From the NCBI RefSeq assembly GCF_001956915.1, contig NZ_MLJO01000015.1, forward strand, positions 42,020 through 106,019: a stretch of DNA of 64,000 nucleotides, written 5' to 3'. The position numbers and the translations under genes were made by a program. Positions within the stretch are counted from its first letter, which is position 1; each line of letters opens with the position of its first letter. This document shows positions 39,904 through 48,560 of this stretch, piece by piece. The DNA is from Intrasporangium flavum (lineage in GTDB: Bacteria; Actinomycetota; Actinomycetes; Actinomycetales; Dermatophilaceae). A model generated the notes under the pieces. The model made no database searches. It was not told where the DNA came from and was given only the letters and a program-made list of their open reading frames with translations.

Positions 39904-41346
39904 ATGTCGCAAGCAGTGATCGAGCAGGACTGGGACCTCGTGGCGTCCTTGGCCGCCGACCTGCACGACGCGCACGCCCGGCTCGTCGACGCCGTGGCGG
40001 TGGCGCTGGTGGAGGGGTCCTGGATGGCGGCCGGGATCCGGTCGCCGGAGCACTGGCTGGTGGTCCGGGCCGGGTTGTCTCGCGGTCACGCGGCGGCGGT
40101 GGTGCTGATGGCGCGGCGGGCCGGTGAGCTGCCGGCGACGGCCGCCGCGCTGCGGGCGGGGCGGATCAGCCTGGACCAGGCCGCGGTCGTGGCCCGGCAC
40201 GCCCCGGCCGCGTTCGACGTGACGGTGGCCGAGTTCGCCCAGCACGCCACGGTGCCGCAGCTGCAGCGGTCGGTCGCCCGCTACGACTTCACCCTCGAAC
40301 CACGGACCTTCGACGAGGACGGCGCGCTGCTGCCCGCCGAGCGCGACCCGGACGCGAAGCCCGAGGTCGTCGAGCCCGCCACGTTGAGCATGGGTGTCGG
40401 TGAGGACGGCCGGTTCCGGCTGCGGTACGACGCCCCCGCGGAGGTCGGCGCGCTCGTGAGGGCCGCGCTCGCCGAGGCCAAGGACGCCCTGTTCCACACC
40501 GTCACCGACACCACCCACACCGGTGAGGGCGACGACGCGCAGCACCAGCACGACCCCTACACCGACCCGGACGCCCAGCCCGGCCCGCGCCGCGCCACCT
40601 GGGCCGATGCCCTCGTCCTGCTCGCCACCCGCTCCCTCGACGCCGGCACCACCGACACCCCGGCCCGGCGGGCCCGGTACCGCGTCCAGGTCCACCTCGA
40701 CACCGACGGCGGCTGGCTAAACGCCGGACCCCGTCTCCCACAGCACGTCGTGGACGGGCTGACCTGCGACGGCACCCTGACCCCGGTGTGGGAAACAGAA
40801 GGGTCTCCGGTCAACGTCGGACGCACCCACCGCGTGGTGCCGCACCGCACCCGGGTCCTCGTGCTCGACCGCGACCGCGGCTGCCGGTTCCCCGGCTGCC
40901 CCACCCGGGCGAGCGACTACCTCGAGGTGCACCACCGGGTGCACTGGCGCGACGGCGGACTGACCGACCTCGCGAACCTGCTGTGCCTGTGCACGTTCCA
41001 CCACGACAGCCACCACCGCGGCGAGTTCACCATCACCGGCGACCCCACCCGCACCGACGGGCTCGTGTTCGAGACCCGGCAGGGCTGGCCCATCGGCCCA
41101 CCGTCCGCGGAACTCACCAATAGGCCAGAACCGCAAGCTCTCGCGATCGTCGACCCGGCTCCTGATCCAGGCCCCATTTCCGCCGATCGCCTCACACCTG
41201 AGGCCCTGTCGCCGCCCGGACCCAGGCGGCCACCCCCGCGACCGACACCACGACTCGGGCGCACCTACCCAGCCCCGACCGGCGGCACCCTGCACCTGCA
41301 CCTCGTAGACCTCACCCCGTCACGCGCCGCACCGCGGCGGGAGTGA
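39904..41346 (+). CDS. DUF222 / HNH endonuclease (13E12 repeat-like) protein
   Basis: The 480-residue protein has an N-terminal DUF222 domain (about 10-300) and a C-terminal HNH nuclease domain at about 315-375. The nuclease part reads Cys-Arg-Phe-Pro-Gly-Cys, then Val-His-His with the catalytic His, Asn in Leu-Ala-Asn-Leu-Leu-Cys and a final His-His. The two Cys pairs make a zinc site. This is the REP13E12-like family, multicopy in many actinobacteria and SOS-linked in mycobacteria. The tail of about 70 residues is proline-rich and variable. It is likely a single-strand or damage-related nuclease, but no substrate is established. A LexA-type box lies just upstream. Confidence 0.85.
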   Translation: MSQAVIEQDWDLVASLAADLHDAHARLVDAVAVALVEGSWMAAGIRSPEHWLVVRAGLSRGHAAAVVLMARRAGELPATAAALRAGRISLDQAAVVARHAPAAFDVTVAEFAQHATVPQLQRSVARYDFTLEPRTFDEDGALLPAERDPDAKPEVVEPATLSMGVGEDGRFRLRYDAPAEVGALVRAALAEAKDALFHTVTDTTHTGEGDDAQHQHDPYTDPDAQPGPRRATWADALVLLATRSLDAGTTDTPARRARYRVQVHLDTDGGWLNAGPRLPQHVVDGLTCDGTLTPVWETEGSPVNVGRTHRVVPHRTRVLVLDRDRGCRFPGCPTRASDYLEVHHRVHWRDGGLTDLANLLCLCTFHHDSHHRGEFTITGDPTRTDGLVFETRQGWPIGPPSAELTNRPEPQALAIVDPAPDPGPISADRLTPEALSPPGPRRPPPRPTPRLGRTYPAPTGGTLHLHLVDLTPSRAAPRRE

Positions 41347-41356
41347 GCGAACCGTC

Positions 41357-41551
41357 CTAGCCGGCCTGCAGCTCACGCAGGATCGGCAGCTCCAGATCCT
41401 GAGGCGAGACGCACCCCTTGGAGCAGGACACCGCCGGCTCACCGTCCTGACGGTCGATGCGCCACGCGGTCCCGCCGTGCACCGGCTCGGCCGTCACGGT
41501 GACGATGCCTCCGCAGCCTCTCGTCGGACACGGCACGCTGATGGTCTCCAT
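41357..41551 (-). CDS. Small zinc-ribbon-like protein
   Basis: The 64-residue protein has Cys-Pro-Thr-Arg-Gly-Cys-Gly-Gly near residue 8 and Cys-Ser-Lys-Gly-Cys near residue 43, two cysteine pairs that could bind one zinc. The rest is short strands, as in a zinc ribbon. A longer in-frame version from 41611 exists, but the methionine at 41551 begins the conserved-looking part. It is convergent with the HNH gene, with stop codons 11 bases apart. No function is known. Confidence 0.6.
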   Translation of the reverse strand: METISVPCPTRGCGGIVTVTAEPVHGGTAWRIDRQDGEPAVSCSKGCVSPQDLELPILRELQAG

Positions 41552-41665
41552 GCTCGTCAGCGTCTCGCGAACACCGGGCCACCGCGGCCGGTTCGGCCAA
41601 CCCGCCAGCACCGCCCCCGTTCATCGGAAGCGGACGCGGACGCGGACGCCCGCAGGCGCCAGTGG

Positions 41666-42109
41666 TCAGAGCTCCTTGCGGAAGTGGACGTCGTCGGAGT
41701 CGGCAGTCGGCACGCCCTGCCAGCGGAAGATCTCGCGATAGCCCTGCTTCTCGTAGAACCCGGGCGCCTGGAAAGTGAACGACGTGACGAACACGTGCGT
41801 GCAGCCGCGCGCTCGTGCCTCGGCCTCGAAGTCGGCGAGCAGCCGCTCCCCCAGGCCCTGACCGCGCGCGTCCTCGTCCACCCACGTCATGCCGATGCCG
41901 GCGGCAACGCCCCACGTCCAGCCGCTGACCCCCGCGGCGAGCTCGCCCGACGCGTCGAGCAGGCGGACCGTCAGCTCGCGGGCCGCGGGCGTGCCGACGG
42001 TGGCGGCCGCGTTGACGACGTCGAGCTCGTCAGAGAGGCGCTGGTCGAGCGCGGCGTCGGCCTCGCCGACCTCCGAGCGGTAGGTGGGGGCAGCCTGGTG
42101 ATCGGTCAT
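41666..42109 (-). CDS. GNAT-family N-acetyltransferase
   Basis: The 147-residue protein has the acetyl-CoA loop of the GNAT family: Val-Asp-Glu-Asp-Ala-Arg-Gly-Gln-Gly-Leu-Gly near residue 76, where the Gln/Arg-x-x-Gly-x-Gly/Ala motif is complete. The closing segment Gly-Phe-Tyr-Glu-Lys-Gln-Gly-Tyr near 117 is also usual. It resembles general acetyltransferases of the antibiotic or small-amine class. The ATG at 42109 is preceded by an in-frame Met seven codons earlier. It lies 21 bases downstream of the udgB stop. The substrate is unknown. Confidence 0.8.
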   Translation of the reverse strand: MTDHQAAPTYRSEVGEADAALDQRLSDELDVVNAAATVGTPAARELTVRLLDASGELAAGVSGWTWGVAAGIGMTWVDEDARGQGLGERLLADFEAEARARGCTHVFVTSFTFQAPGFYEKQGYREIFRWQGVPTADSDDVHFRKEL

Positions 42110-42130
42110 GAGGGCCGATCCTGCCACGGG

Positions 42131-43027
42131 TCAGAGGCGCGCGAGCACCTCGTCGAGCATCGCCTCGGTGAGCTTTCCGGTGAAGGTGTTCTGCTGGCTC
42201 ACGTGGTAGCTGCCGACGAGGCGCACCACGCGACCCGAGGCGGTGACGAGCGTCGCCTCGGCGCCGTGGCCGAAGCGCGGCTTGGGGCGCGGCACCGCCC
42301 AGCCGCGGCGTCGGGCGGCACCGAGCGCGGCGTCCCACCCGATCGAGCCGAGCGCCAGCAACGACTCGACATACGGCTCGGCCAGCTCGAGGTCTCGGTC
42401 GAGCCACGGCGCGCACGTCGCCTTCTCCTGCGTCGTCGGCTTGTTCTCGGGTGGGGCGCAGCGCACTGTGGCCACGATGCGCAGCCCGGTCAGCTCGAGG
42501 CCGTCACCCGCGGCCACCGACGTCGGCTGGCTCGCGAAGCCGGCCCGGTGCAGGGCGGCGTAGAGCCAGTCGCCCGAGCGGTCGCCGGTGAACATCCGCC
42601 CGGTCCGGTTGGTGCCGTTGGCCGCCGGCGCCAGGCCGACGACGAGCACCCGCGCCTCCGGGTCACCGAACGACGGGCCCGGCCGGCCCCAGTACGGCTG
42701 GTCGGCGAACGACGCGCGACGCCCGGTGCGAGCCACCGACTCGCGCCACTGCACGAGCCGCGGGCACGCCCGGCACACGCTGACGCGGGCGTCGACCTCC
42801 TGCAACGAAGCCGCGGAGCGCGCGAGCCGCACCACCTGCCCGGGCGTGCGCGCCACCGGCGTCGACGCGTCGGCCGGGTCGCCGGGCCAGCCGCTGCCGG
42901 GCGGCACCGGGGACGGGAAGCGCTGCCCGGTGACCGGGTGCGGGTCGGACGCGTCGGGAACCGGCCCGCTCGACCCGCCCGGCCCGATCGGCACACCCGG
43001 CGCGTCGGGTGTCGGCGTGCCGTCCAT
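42131..43027 (-). CDS. udgB: Family 5 uracil-DNA glycosylase (UdgB type)
   Basis: The protein has 298 residues. The first 70 are a Pro/Gly/Asp-rich tail unlike the family, and the real start may lie downstream. The catalytic core has [10 protein letters not shown] near 129 (motif 1), the iron-sulfur cysteines in Cys-Arg-Ala-Cys near 85 and in Arg-Cys-Ala-Pro-Pro-Glu-Asn-Lys-Pro near 190, and Gly-Ser-Tyr-His-Val-Ser-Gln-Gln-Asn near 271 (motif 2). UdgB removes uracil and hypoxanthine from DNA, relevant in a GC-rich genome where cytosine deamination is frequent. It appears in an operon with the GNAT gene. Confidence 0.88.
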   Translation of the reverse strand: MDGTPTPDAPGVPIGPGGSSGPVPDASDPHPVTGQRFPSPVPPGSGWPGDPADASTPVARTPGQVVRLARSAASLQEVDARVSVCRACPRLVQWRESVARTGRRASFADQPYWGRPGPSFGDPEARVLVVGLAPAANGTNRTGRMFTGDRSGDWLYAALHRAGFASQPTSVAAGDGLELTGLRIVATVRCAPPENKPTTQEKATCAPWLDRDLELAEPYVESLLALGSIGWDAALGAARRRGWAVPRPKPRFGHGAEATLVTASGRVVRLVGSYHVSQQNTFTGKLTEAMLDEVLARL

Positions 43028-43154
43028 GCCCCCACGCTAGGCCGCCGTGAGACGGTTCGGGTGGTGGCGCCGGTGAACCGCGGGCGGGTCGGCGTCGTCC
43101 TCGCCTAGGAGAGCCCGCTGGACCCGACAGGACGCAGAGGAGGTGAGGCCCAGC

Positions 43155-43643
43155 ATGCCGCTCGACGACGACGCCGTCGCGGAGATCTACCGCGAGCACG
43201 GCCCCATGCTCCGGCGCGTCGTGTGGCGGGCGACGAGCGACGCCGACCGCGTCGACGACATCGTCCAGGAGGTCATCCTCCGCGTCTGGCGGCAGGCGCC
43301 CCAGGCCGAGAACCTGCGCGCGTACCTCATCACCACGGCACGCCACCTCATCGTCGACCAACACCGCGCCGCGACCCGCCGCCCCCAGCAGGCCCAGCTC
43401 GTCGACCTCCCCGAGGACGACGCCGCCCTGGACCGGGCCCTCGACCAGGTGCTCGTCGAGGAGGCCCTCGGTCGCCTGCAGCCGGCCCACCGCGACATCG
43501 TCCGCCTCCTCTACTACGAACGACTGTCCGTGGCCGAGACCTCCACCCGCGTCGGGGTGCCCGAGGGCACCGTCAAGTCGCGGGCCTACTACGCCGTGCG
43601 CAACCTGCGCGTGATCCTCGACGAGATGGGAGTGACCCGATGA
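43155..43643 (+). CDS. ECF-type RNA polymerase sigma factor
   Basis: The 162-residue protein has region 2 (about 8-75, with Val-Asp-Asp-Ile-Val-Gln-Glu-Val near 33) and region 4 (about 100-150, with Ser-Val-Ala-Glu-Thr-Ser-Thr-Arg-Val-Gly-Val-Pro-Glu-Gly-Thr-Val-Lys near 120). ATG 43155 has AGGAGGTG ten bases before it; the GTG 12 bases upstream would sit inside that site. It overlaps the anti-sigma gene as ATGA. A possible own promoter, GAACC (43075-43079) with CGTC (43096-43099) 16 bases later, suggests autoregulation. It is probably a redox- or envelope-type ECF factor, but the signal is unknown. Confidence 0.88.
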   Translation: MPLDDDAVAEIYREHGPMLRRVVWRATSDADRVDDIVQEVILRVWRQAPQAENLRAYLITTARHLIVDQHRAATRRPQQAQLVDLPEDDAALDRALDQVLVEEALGRLQPAHRDIVRLLYYERLSVAETSTRVGVPEGTVKSRAYYAVRNLRVILDEMGVTR

Positions 43644-44329
43644 ACGCCGGCCCGGACGACGTGCACGTGCTGCTCGGCGCGTACGTGCTCGGTGGCCTCG
43701 CCGACGAGGACCACCGCGCCTTCACCGAGCACCTGCGCACGTGCCGCGACTGCCAGGCCGAGCTCGGCCAGGTGTCGGGGCTGCCGCGGCTGCTCGACCT
43801 CGCCGGCCCGGACGGCGGGCCGCACCTCAGCGACGCCACCGACGCCCCCACCACGCCGCTGCCGCCGGCCGACGACGGACGCGTCACCGACCTCCTCGCC
43901 GAGGTGGCCCGACGCCGGCGGACGCGTCGCACGTGGTTGTCGGGCATCGCCGCGGCGGCGGCCGCCGTCCTCTTCGCGGGCGGCGCGTGGCTCGGGCCGG
44001 GGATGTTCACCACAGCGGCGCCCACGCCACCGACGACGCACTACCTGGCCTCGGCCGCGCCCGGCTCGGCGGTCAAGGTCGACGTCGCCCTCGTGACCCG
44101 CGGCTGGGGCACGCAGCTCGACATCGACTGCGAGGACATGCCCAAGAACGGCGAGCTGCTCCTCTACGTCATCGACGGCAGCGGCAAGGCGATGACGGCC
44201 GCCTCGTGGCGCGCGACGGCGACCGGCTACTCCAAAGTGACCGGCGCGACGTTCCTCAGCCCCGACCAGATCAAGTCCATCGAGGTGCGCACCGGCACCG
44301 GCACGGTCGTCGCCTCGGCCCGCACCTGA
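43640..44329 (+). CDS. Zinc-binding anti-sigma factor with one membrane helix
   Basis: The 229-residue protein has an N-terminal ZAS zinc motif, His-x3-Cys-x2-Cys, near residues 30-37. After a linker it has a single membrane segment at about 100-120. The outside domain (about 130-229) resembles the C-terminal domain of RskA-type anti-sigma factors. The start overlaps the sigma-factor stop, the usual pair arrangement. It would hold the sigma factor at the membrane and release it on a signal, possibly thiol oxidation at the zinc site. It ends shortly before the convergent GH43 gene. Confidence 0.85.
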   Translation: MNAGPDDVHVLLGAYVLGGLADEDHRAFTEHLRTCRDCQAELGQVSGLPRLLDLAGPDGGPHLSDATDAPTTPLPPADDGRVTDLLAEVARRRRTRRTWLSGIAAAAAAVLFAGGAWLGPGMFTTAAPTPPTTHYLASAAPGSAVKVDVALVTRGWGTQLDIDCEDMPKNGELLLYVIDGSGKAMTAASWRATATGYSKVTGATFLSPDQIKSIEVRTGTGTVVASART

Positions 44330-44358
44330 GCTCCCGCACCTGATGGGCCCGAACCGGG

Positions 44359-45402
44359 TCAGAGGCCGGCGATCGTCGACGCCGGCTGCTCCACCCGTAC
44401 CGTCGACCCGTCGAAGGTGACGCGCGAGAGCCACATGGTGCGGCCCGGCACCTCCGAGCCGACGGCGCCCGGGTCCCACGCGTGGTAGACCATCCAGACG
44501 GTGCCGTCGTGCTCGAAGAGGGCGCAGTGGCCGGGCCCGGCTGCGACATCGGTCGAGGTGAGGACCGGCTCGGGGTCCTTCGTGAACGGCCCCGTCGGCG
44601 AGGTCGCCGTGGCGTGCCCGACGGCGTACTTGTCGCTGCCGTAGTCGTTCGCCGAGTAGAAGAGGTGGAACACGCCGCCGCGCTCCCAGACGAACGGAGC
44701 CTCGACGAGGCTGCCCTCCCACGGGAGGTCCTGCTTGACCAGACGCTTCGGCTCACCCTCGAGGTGCAGCCCGTCGGCGGAGAGCCGCTGCACCGAGATC
44801 CACGTGTCCATGCCGACGGCGTTGCCGTCGTTCTTCCAGTACAGGTAGGCGGTGCCGTCGGACGCGACGAAGGGAGAGGCGTCGATGGAACCGCCCTGGT
44901 CCTGCTCGCACACGAGCGGGCCGCGGCTCGTGTCGCGGTAGGGCCCCGCGGGGTCGTCGGCGACGGCGACGCTGATGCACTGGATGGCCGGGTCCGGCGC
45001 CATCGTCGTGTAGAAGAGGACCCACCGGTCACCGAAGCGGTGCGCCTCGGGAGCCCACACCTTGCCCTTCGTCGTCCACGACGGCAGCTGCGGGAGGGCG
45101 TCGGAGCCCTGCGTCCACGTGCGCAGGTCGTCGCTGACGAGCGTCTGCACGTTCATGCCGTTGCCGTTGGTGGCGATGGCGATCCAGCCGCCGCCGTCGG
45201 GCAGCACCTGCGGGTCGGGGAAGTTGCTCGGCCACACCGGGTTGGTCGCCCGCGTCGTCGCGGCGGGTGTGGTCGCGGTCGGGTCGGTCACGCTGCCTCC
45301 GGTGCGGGTGGGGTCGGGGCCCTCGCCCCCGCAGCCGGCGAGGAGTGCGGCGGCGAGGGCGGCGGCGAGGGCTGCGGGCAGGACGCGTCGGGCGCGCCTC
45401 AT
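44359..45402 (-). CDS. GH43-family arabinanase/xylosidase lipoprotein
   Basis: The 347-residue protein has a lipoprotein signal with Leu-Ala-Gly-Cys at about 21-24, so it is anchored to the outer face of the membrane. The five-bladed propeller of GH43 shows the catalytic base in Asn-Phe-Pro-Asp-Pro near 62, the pKa-setting Asp in Ser-Ile-Asp-Ala-Ser-Pro near 176, and the acid in Leu-Val-Glu-Ala-Pro-Phe near 238. All three are present. The gene is last in the arabinan operon and its ATG overlaps the stop of the larger GH43 gene. It is likely an arabinanase or arabinofuranosidase; the precise linkage cannot be read. Confidence 0.86.
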   Translation of the reverse strand: MRRARRVLPAALAAALAAALLAGCGGEGPDPTRTGGSVTDPTATTPAATTRATNPVWPSNFPDPQVLPDGGGWIAIATNGNGMNVQTLVSDDLRTWTQGSDALPQLPSWTTKGKVWAPEAHRFGDRWVLFYTTMAPDPAIQCISVAVADDPAGPYRDTSRGPLVCEQDQGGSIDASPFVASDGTAYLYWKNDGNAVGMDTWISVQRLSADGLHLEGEPKRLVKQDLPWEGSLVEAPFVWERGGVFHLFYSANDYGSDKYAVGHATATSPTGPFTKDPEPVLTSTDVAAGPGHCALFEHDGTVWMVYHAWDPGAVGSEVPGRTMWLSRVTFDGSTVRVEQPASTIAGL

Positions 45403-47723
45403 CCTGCGCCGGGGTCGCTGGGCCAGGTGGACGCGTAGAACCGCAGGTGGTCGACGGTCGCCACGGCCGCCGGCGAGGCACCGCCGTGCGCGACGAGCCC
45501 GATCCGCGGGTTCGTGCCGGGACGGAAGGTCCACGTCGCTCCCCACGTCCAGTGCACGCCGTCGCGGCTGGTTCCGGCACGGTAGAGGTGCTCCCCGGAT
45601 GCGGACGTGTGGTGGGCCAGGCGCAGCCACAGCGTCGGTGCGGCCGTGCCCACGATGGCTCCGCCGTAGCTGGTCGGGCCGCCGGGGTTGGTCGGGTCGG
45701 CGGCGGTCTCGCGCCCGAACTCGGTCTGGCGCGTGTTCCAGATGGCGACCTTGGAGAGCCGGGCGAAGTCGTCGTCGTTCTCGTAGGCGACGAGGCCGAC
45801 CTGCTGGTAGTTGCGGACGGTGTCGACGCCGAGGTCGAGGGTCGTCTTGGCCTCGGCGATCCAGTCGCCGTCGCCGGGGGTGCTGTGCAGCAGCACGCTC
45901 GCGGTGTTGCCGCCACCGACGAGGTCGGTCCCCTCGACGGGCCAGTGGAGGCTGCCCCCCGAGACGGTGACGGCCGGGTTGCGCCGCACCCACGTGAAGC
46001 CGGCGAGGCTCGTGTCGTCGAAGTCCTCCGACTCGATCAGCGCACCGGCCTGCGGGACCGTTGCCGACGTCGGCGCGTCGGCCGCGGCCGGGTTGACCAC
46101 GACGTTGTCGACGACGGCCTTGCTGCTGCTGAGGCGCACCGGCGCCGGGTCGGGCTGCGCGTCGCCGTCGAGGTGCACCCGGGCCGCGACGTCGGCGAGG
46201 TCGCTCTCGGTGACCTCGGCGGTGAGGCCCTCGGCGGTGGCCTCGACGGTGAGCGTGCGCCAGGCACCAGCGGGCAGCGGAGGCAGGGTGGTCGCCGACG
46301 AGCGGACGACTCCCCTGCCGCCGGCCTGCGCCGTGAGGCGAGCTCCCTTCGGGTCGAGCGTGACCTTGACCGACCGGTCCCGGCCCGCCATCACACGGAG
46401 CGGGTCGGTGCCGCGCTGGTCGAGGCGCACGTGCAGCGCACCCACGGGTGCGGCCGAGGTTGTCGACGCGGTGCCGTGGACGAGTGCCGTGGCCCCGGTG
46501 ACCGGGTCGCCAGGGCCGGCGGACAGCCCGCGGAAGCCGGTGGCCGCGGGGTCGGTCGGGGTGATGCCCAGGCCGGAGGACAGCGACGGGGCGGGCTGCT
46601 CTGTGTCGGACGGACCGGCACCGGCACGCGTCCGCGGCCAGCCGTCGACCCAGTCGAGCCGGTCGAGCAGCATCGGTCGGCGGTTGATGCCGAACGGCTG
46701 CGCCAGCCACGGGTGGTCGCGGTCGATGGCGTGGTAGGCGATGAAGTCGCGGCCCTCGGCGTCGGTGACGACCGCGTGGTGGCCGGCGCCGACGAACCGG
46801 TTGCCGTTCTGCGTCAGCACCGGTGTGCCGCCCACCCGTGACGCGAGCAGCGAGGTGCCCTCCGCGTCGACGAACGGCCCGAGCGGCGAGCGTGACCGCC
46901 CGGCGAAGACCGAGTAGCCCGTGGTGGGCCCGGCGCAGCAGTTGGCTGCCGAGCCCATGAGGTAGTACCAGTCGCCGTGCCGCACGACGTAGGAGCCCTC
47001 GTAGCGGTTGTCGATCGCCACCTGGGTGGGCGTGCCGACCGGTGTCAGGCCGTCCGCCGACATCCGGGTGGCCCAGAGCCCGCCGAAGTAGCTGCCGTAG
47101 TAGAGGTAGCGCTGGCCGCCGGTGTCGGTGAAGCCTGCCGGGTCGAACGTCCAGAGGAACCCGCCACCCGCGGCCGGCCGGGGTGGGACGGCCGGTGCGG
47201 GGGCGGGAGTCCAGGGCCCCGACGGGGTGGGCGCGGTCGCCGCGCCGATCGCGGAGTCGTCGCCGGGATGGAGCGTCGTGTCGGTGACGGTGAAGTAGAG
47301 GACGTAACGCCCTGCGACGTAACGGATGTCGGGCGCCCAGAGGCCGGCGGTCGGCGTCGCCCACGACGGCCGGTTGCTGCCGTCGAACACGGTGCCGAGG
47401 TACTCCCAGCTCGACCAGTCGCGCGTCCGGGCGATGTGCATGGCGCCGGGCACGTCTCCGGCCCGCAGCGGGTCGGAGGTCGCGTAGGCGTACCACCAGC
47501 CGTCGCGGCCACGGATCACCGACGGGTCGGCGAAGGTGTCCGAGAAGGAGTCGGACACGGCGTTGTGGAACGTCGGGCGTCCCGCTGCCGCTGCCGCAGC
47601 CGCGTCACCGGCGGCGCCGGCGGGGACCTGCGCGGCGGCGAGCCCCACGGCGGCCAGCACCGCTGCGGCCCAAGCGGTTCCGCGCCGACGAGTACGTGCT
47701 CTGAGGTGGCTCGGTGGACGCAT
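45399..47723 (-). CDS. Large secreted GH43-family glycosidase
   Basis: The 774-residue protein has a signal peptide (about 1-36). The GH43 propeller covers about 50-340, with base Asp in Phe-Ala-Asp-Pro-Ser-Val near 66, Phe-Asp-Pro-Ala-Gly-Phe near 194, and the acid in Tyr-Glu-Gly-Ser-Tyr near 242. A C-terminal half of about 400 residues contains LamG/DUF1349-like beta-sandwich sequence, possibly for polysaccharide binding. It follows the second permease by 9 bases and overlaps the smaller GH43 gene. Together they would cut arabinan or arabinoxylan side chains outside the cell for the importer upstream. The linkage is not certain. Confidence 0.85.
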   Translation of the reverse strand: MRPPSHLRARTRRRGTAWAAAVLAAVGLAAAQVPAGAAGDAAAAAAAGRPTFHNAVSDSFSDTFADPSVIRGRDGWWYAYATSDPLRAGDVPGAMHIARTRDWSSWEYLGTVFDGSNRPSWATPTAGLWAPDIRYVAGRYVLYFTVTDTTLHPGDDSAIGAATAPTPSGPWTPAPAPAVPPRPAAGGGFLWTFDPAGFTDTGGQRYLYYGSYFGGLWATRMSADGLTPVGTPTQVAIDNRYEGSYVVRHGDWYYLMGSAANCCAGPTTGYSVFAGRSRSPLGPFVDAEGTSLLASRVGGTPVLTQNGNRFVGAGHHAVVTDAEGRDFIAYHAIDRDHPWLAQPFGINRRPMLLDRLDWVDGWPRTRAGAGPSDTEQPAPSLSSGLGITPTDPAATGFRGLSAGPGDPVTGATALVHGTASTTSAAPVGALHVRLDQRGTDPLRVMAGRDRSVKVTLDPKGARLTAQAGGRGVVRSSATTLPPLPAGAWRTLTVEATAEGLTAEVTESDLADVAARVHLDGDAQPDPAPVRLSSSKAVVDNVVVNPAAADAPTSATVPQAGALIESEDFDDTSLAGFTWVRRNPAVTVSGGSLHWPVEGTDLVGGGNTASVLLHSTPGDGDWIAEAKTTLDLGVDTVRNYQQVGLVAYENDDDFARLSKVAIWNTRQTEFGRETAADPTNPGGPTSYGGAIVGTAAPTLWLRLAHHTSASGEHLYRAGTSRDGVHWTWGATWTFRPGTNPRIGLVAHGGASPAAVATVDHLRFYASTWPSDPGAG

Positions 47724-47732
47724 GCGGACTCC

Positions 47733-48560
47733 TCAGCCCTTGACGCCGCTGCTGGCGACGCCCTCGATGACGTAGCGCTGCACGAAGACGTAGAGCGCGA
47801 GGACGGGGATCGCGGCGAGCATCGCACCGGCCATGACCACCGGGTAGTCGATCGTGTACGCGCCCTGCAGGCGGCTCAGGCCGGCGGGCAGCGTGAGCCG
47901 CTCGGGCGAGAAGAGCACGTAGATCGGCCAGATGAAGTCGTTCCAGTTGGCGAGGTAGCTGAGCACGCCGAGCGTCACGAGGGCGGGGCGCGCGTTCGGC
48001 AGGACGATCGACCACCACGTGCGGAACGGCCCTGCGCCGTCGAGCCGGGCGCTCTCCTCGAGTTCCCTGGGCAGCCGCATGAAGAACTGGCGCATGAAGA
48101 AGACGCCGAAGGCGCCGGCCGCACCCGGCACGACGAGCGCCCAGATCTGGTCGAGCCAGCCGAGCTTGTCGAGCAGCAGGAAGTTCGGCATGAGGAAGAT
48201 GAAGGCGGGCACGAAGAGCGTCAGGATGATGGCGGTGAAGATCGCCCTCTTGAAGGGGAACTCCATGCGGGCCAGGGCATAGCCGGCCAGGGAGCACACG
48301 ACGAGGACGAGCAGGGCGTGCAGCGTCGCGGCCGCCATCGAGTTGAGGAACCACCGCAGCACCGGGCTGGCGGCATCCTGGAAGAAGAGGACGTCGAAGG
48401 CCCGCAGGCTCGGCTTCGACGGGAAGTAGGTGGGCGGGACGGTACGCGACTCGTCCTGGGACTTGAACGCGGTGAGCAGCACGAGCAGCAGCGGCCCGAT
48501 GAAGACGAGGCTCAGGGCACCCATGCCCAGCCAGAAGAGGGGTCCGTTGCGGCGCCTCAC
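47733..48560 (-). CDS. Carbohydrate ABC transporter permease (MalG type)
   Basis: The 275-residue protein has six membrane segments. The cytoplasmic EAA loop is present near residue 175: Glu-Ser-Ala-Arg-Leu-Asp-Gly-Ala-Gly-x5-Trp-x2-Val-Leu-Pro, which docks with the ATPase. The C-terminus ends in Val-Ala-Ser-Ser-Gly-Val-Lys-Gly, as usual for MalG-like subunits. Its GTG start overlaps the stop of the MalF-type gene. It is part of the arabinan locus importer. No ATPase gene is in this operon. Confidence 0.9.
   Translation of the reverse strand: MRRRNGPLFWLGMGALSLVFIGPLLLVLLTAFKSQDESRTVPPTYFPSKPSLRAFDVLFFQDAASPVLRWFLNSMAAATLHALLVLVVCSLAGYALARMEFPFKRAIFTAIILTLFVPAFIFLMPNFLLLDKLGWLDQIWALVVPGAAGAFGVFFMRQFFMRLPRELEESARLDGAGPFRTWWSIVLPNARPALVTLGVLSYLANWNDFIWPIYVLFSPERLTLPAGLSRLQGAYTIDYPVVMAGAMLAAIPVLALYVFVQRYVIEGVASSGVKG

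Noticed and set aside
39904..41346. The HNH gene as a mobile intron or transposon
   Set aside because: No terminal repeats, target duplication, integrase or intron structure was seen. DUF222-HNH genes are normally stand-alone.
42817..43027. The first 70 residues of UdgB as a functional domain
   Set aside because: They are Pro/Gly/Asp-rich without motif and contain repeat-derived Asp-Ala-Ser. They are either a disordered tail or an artefact of a start placed too far upstream.
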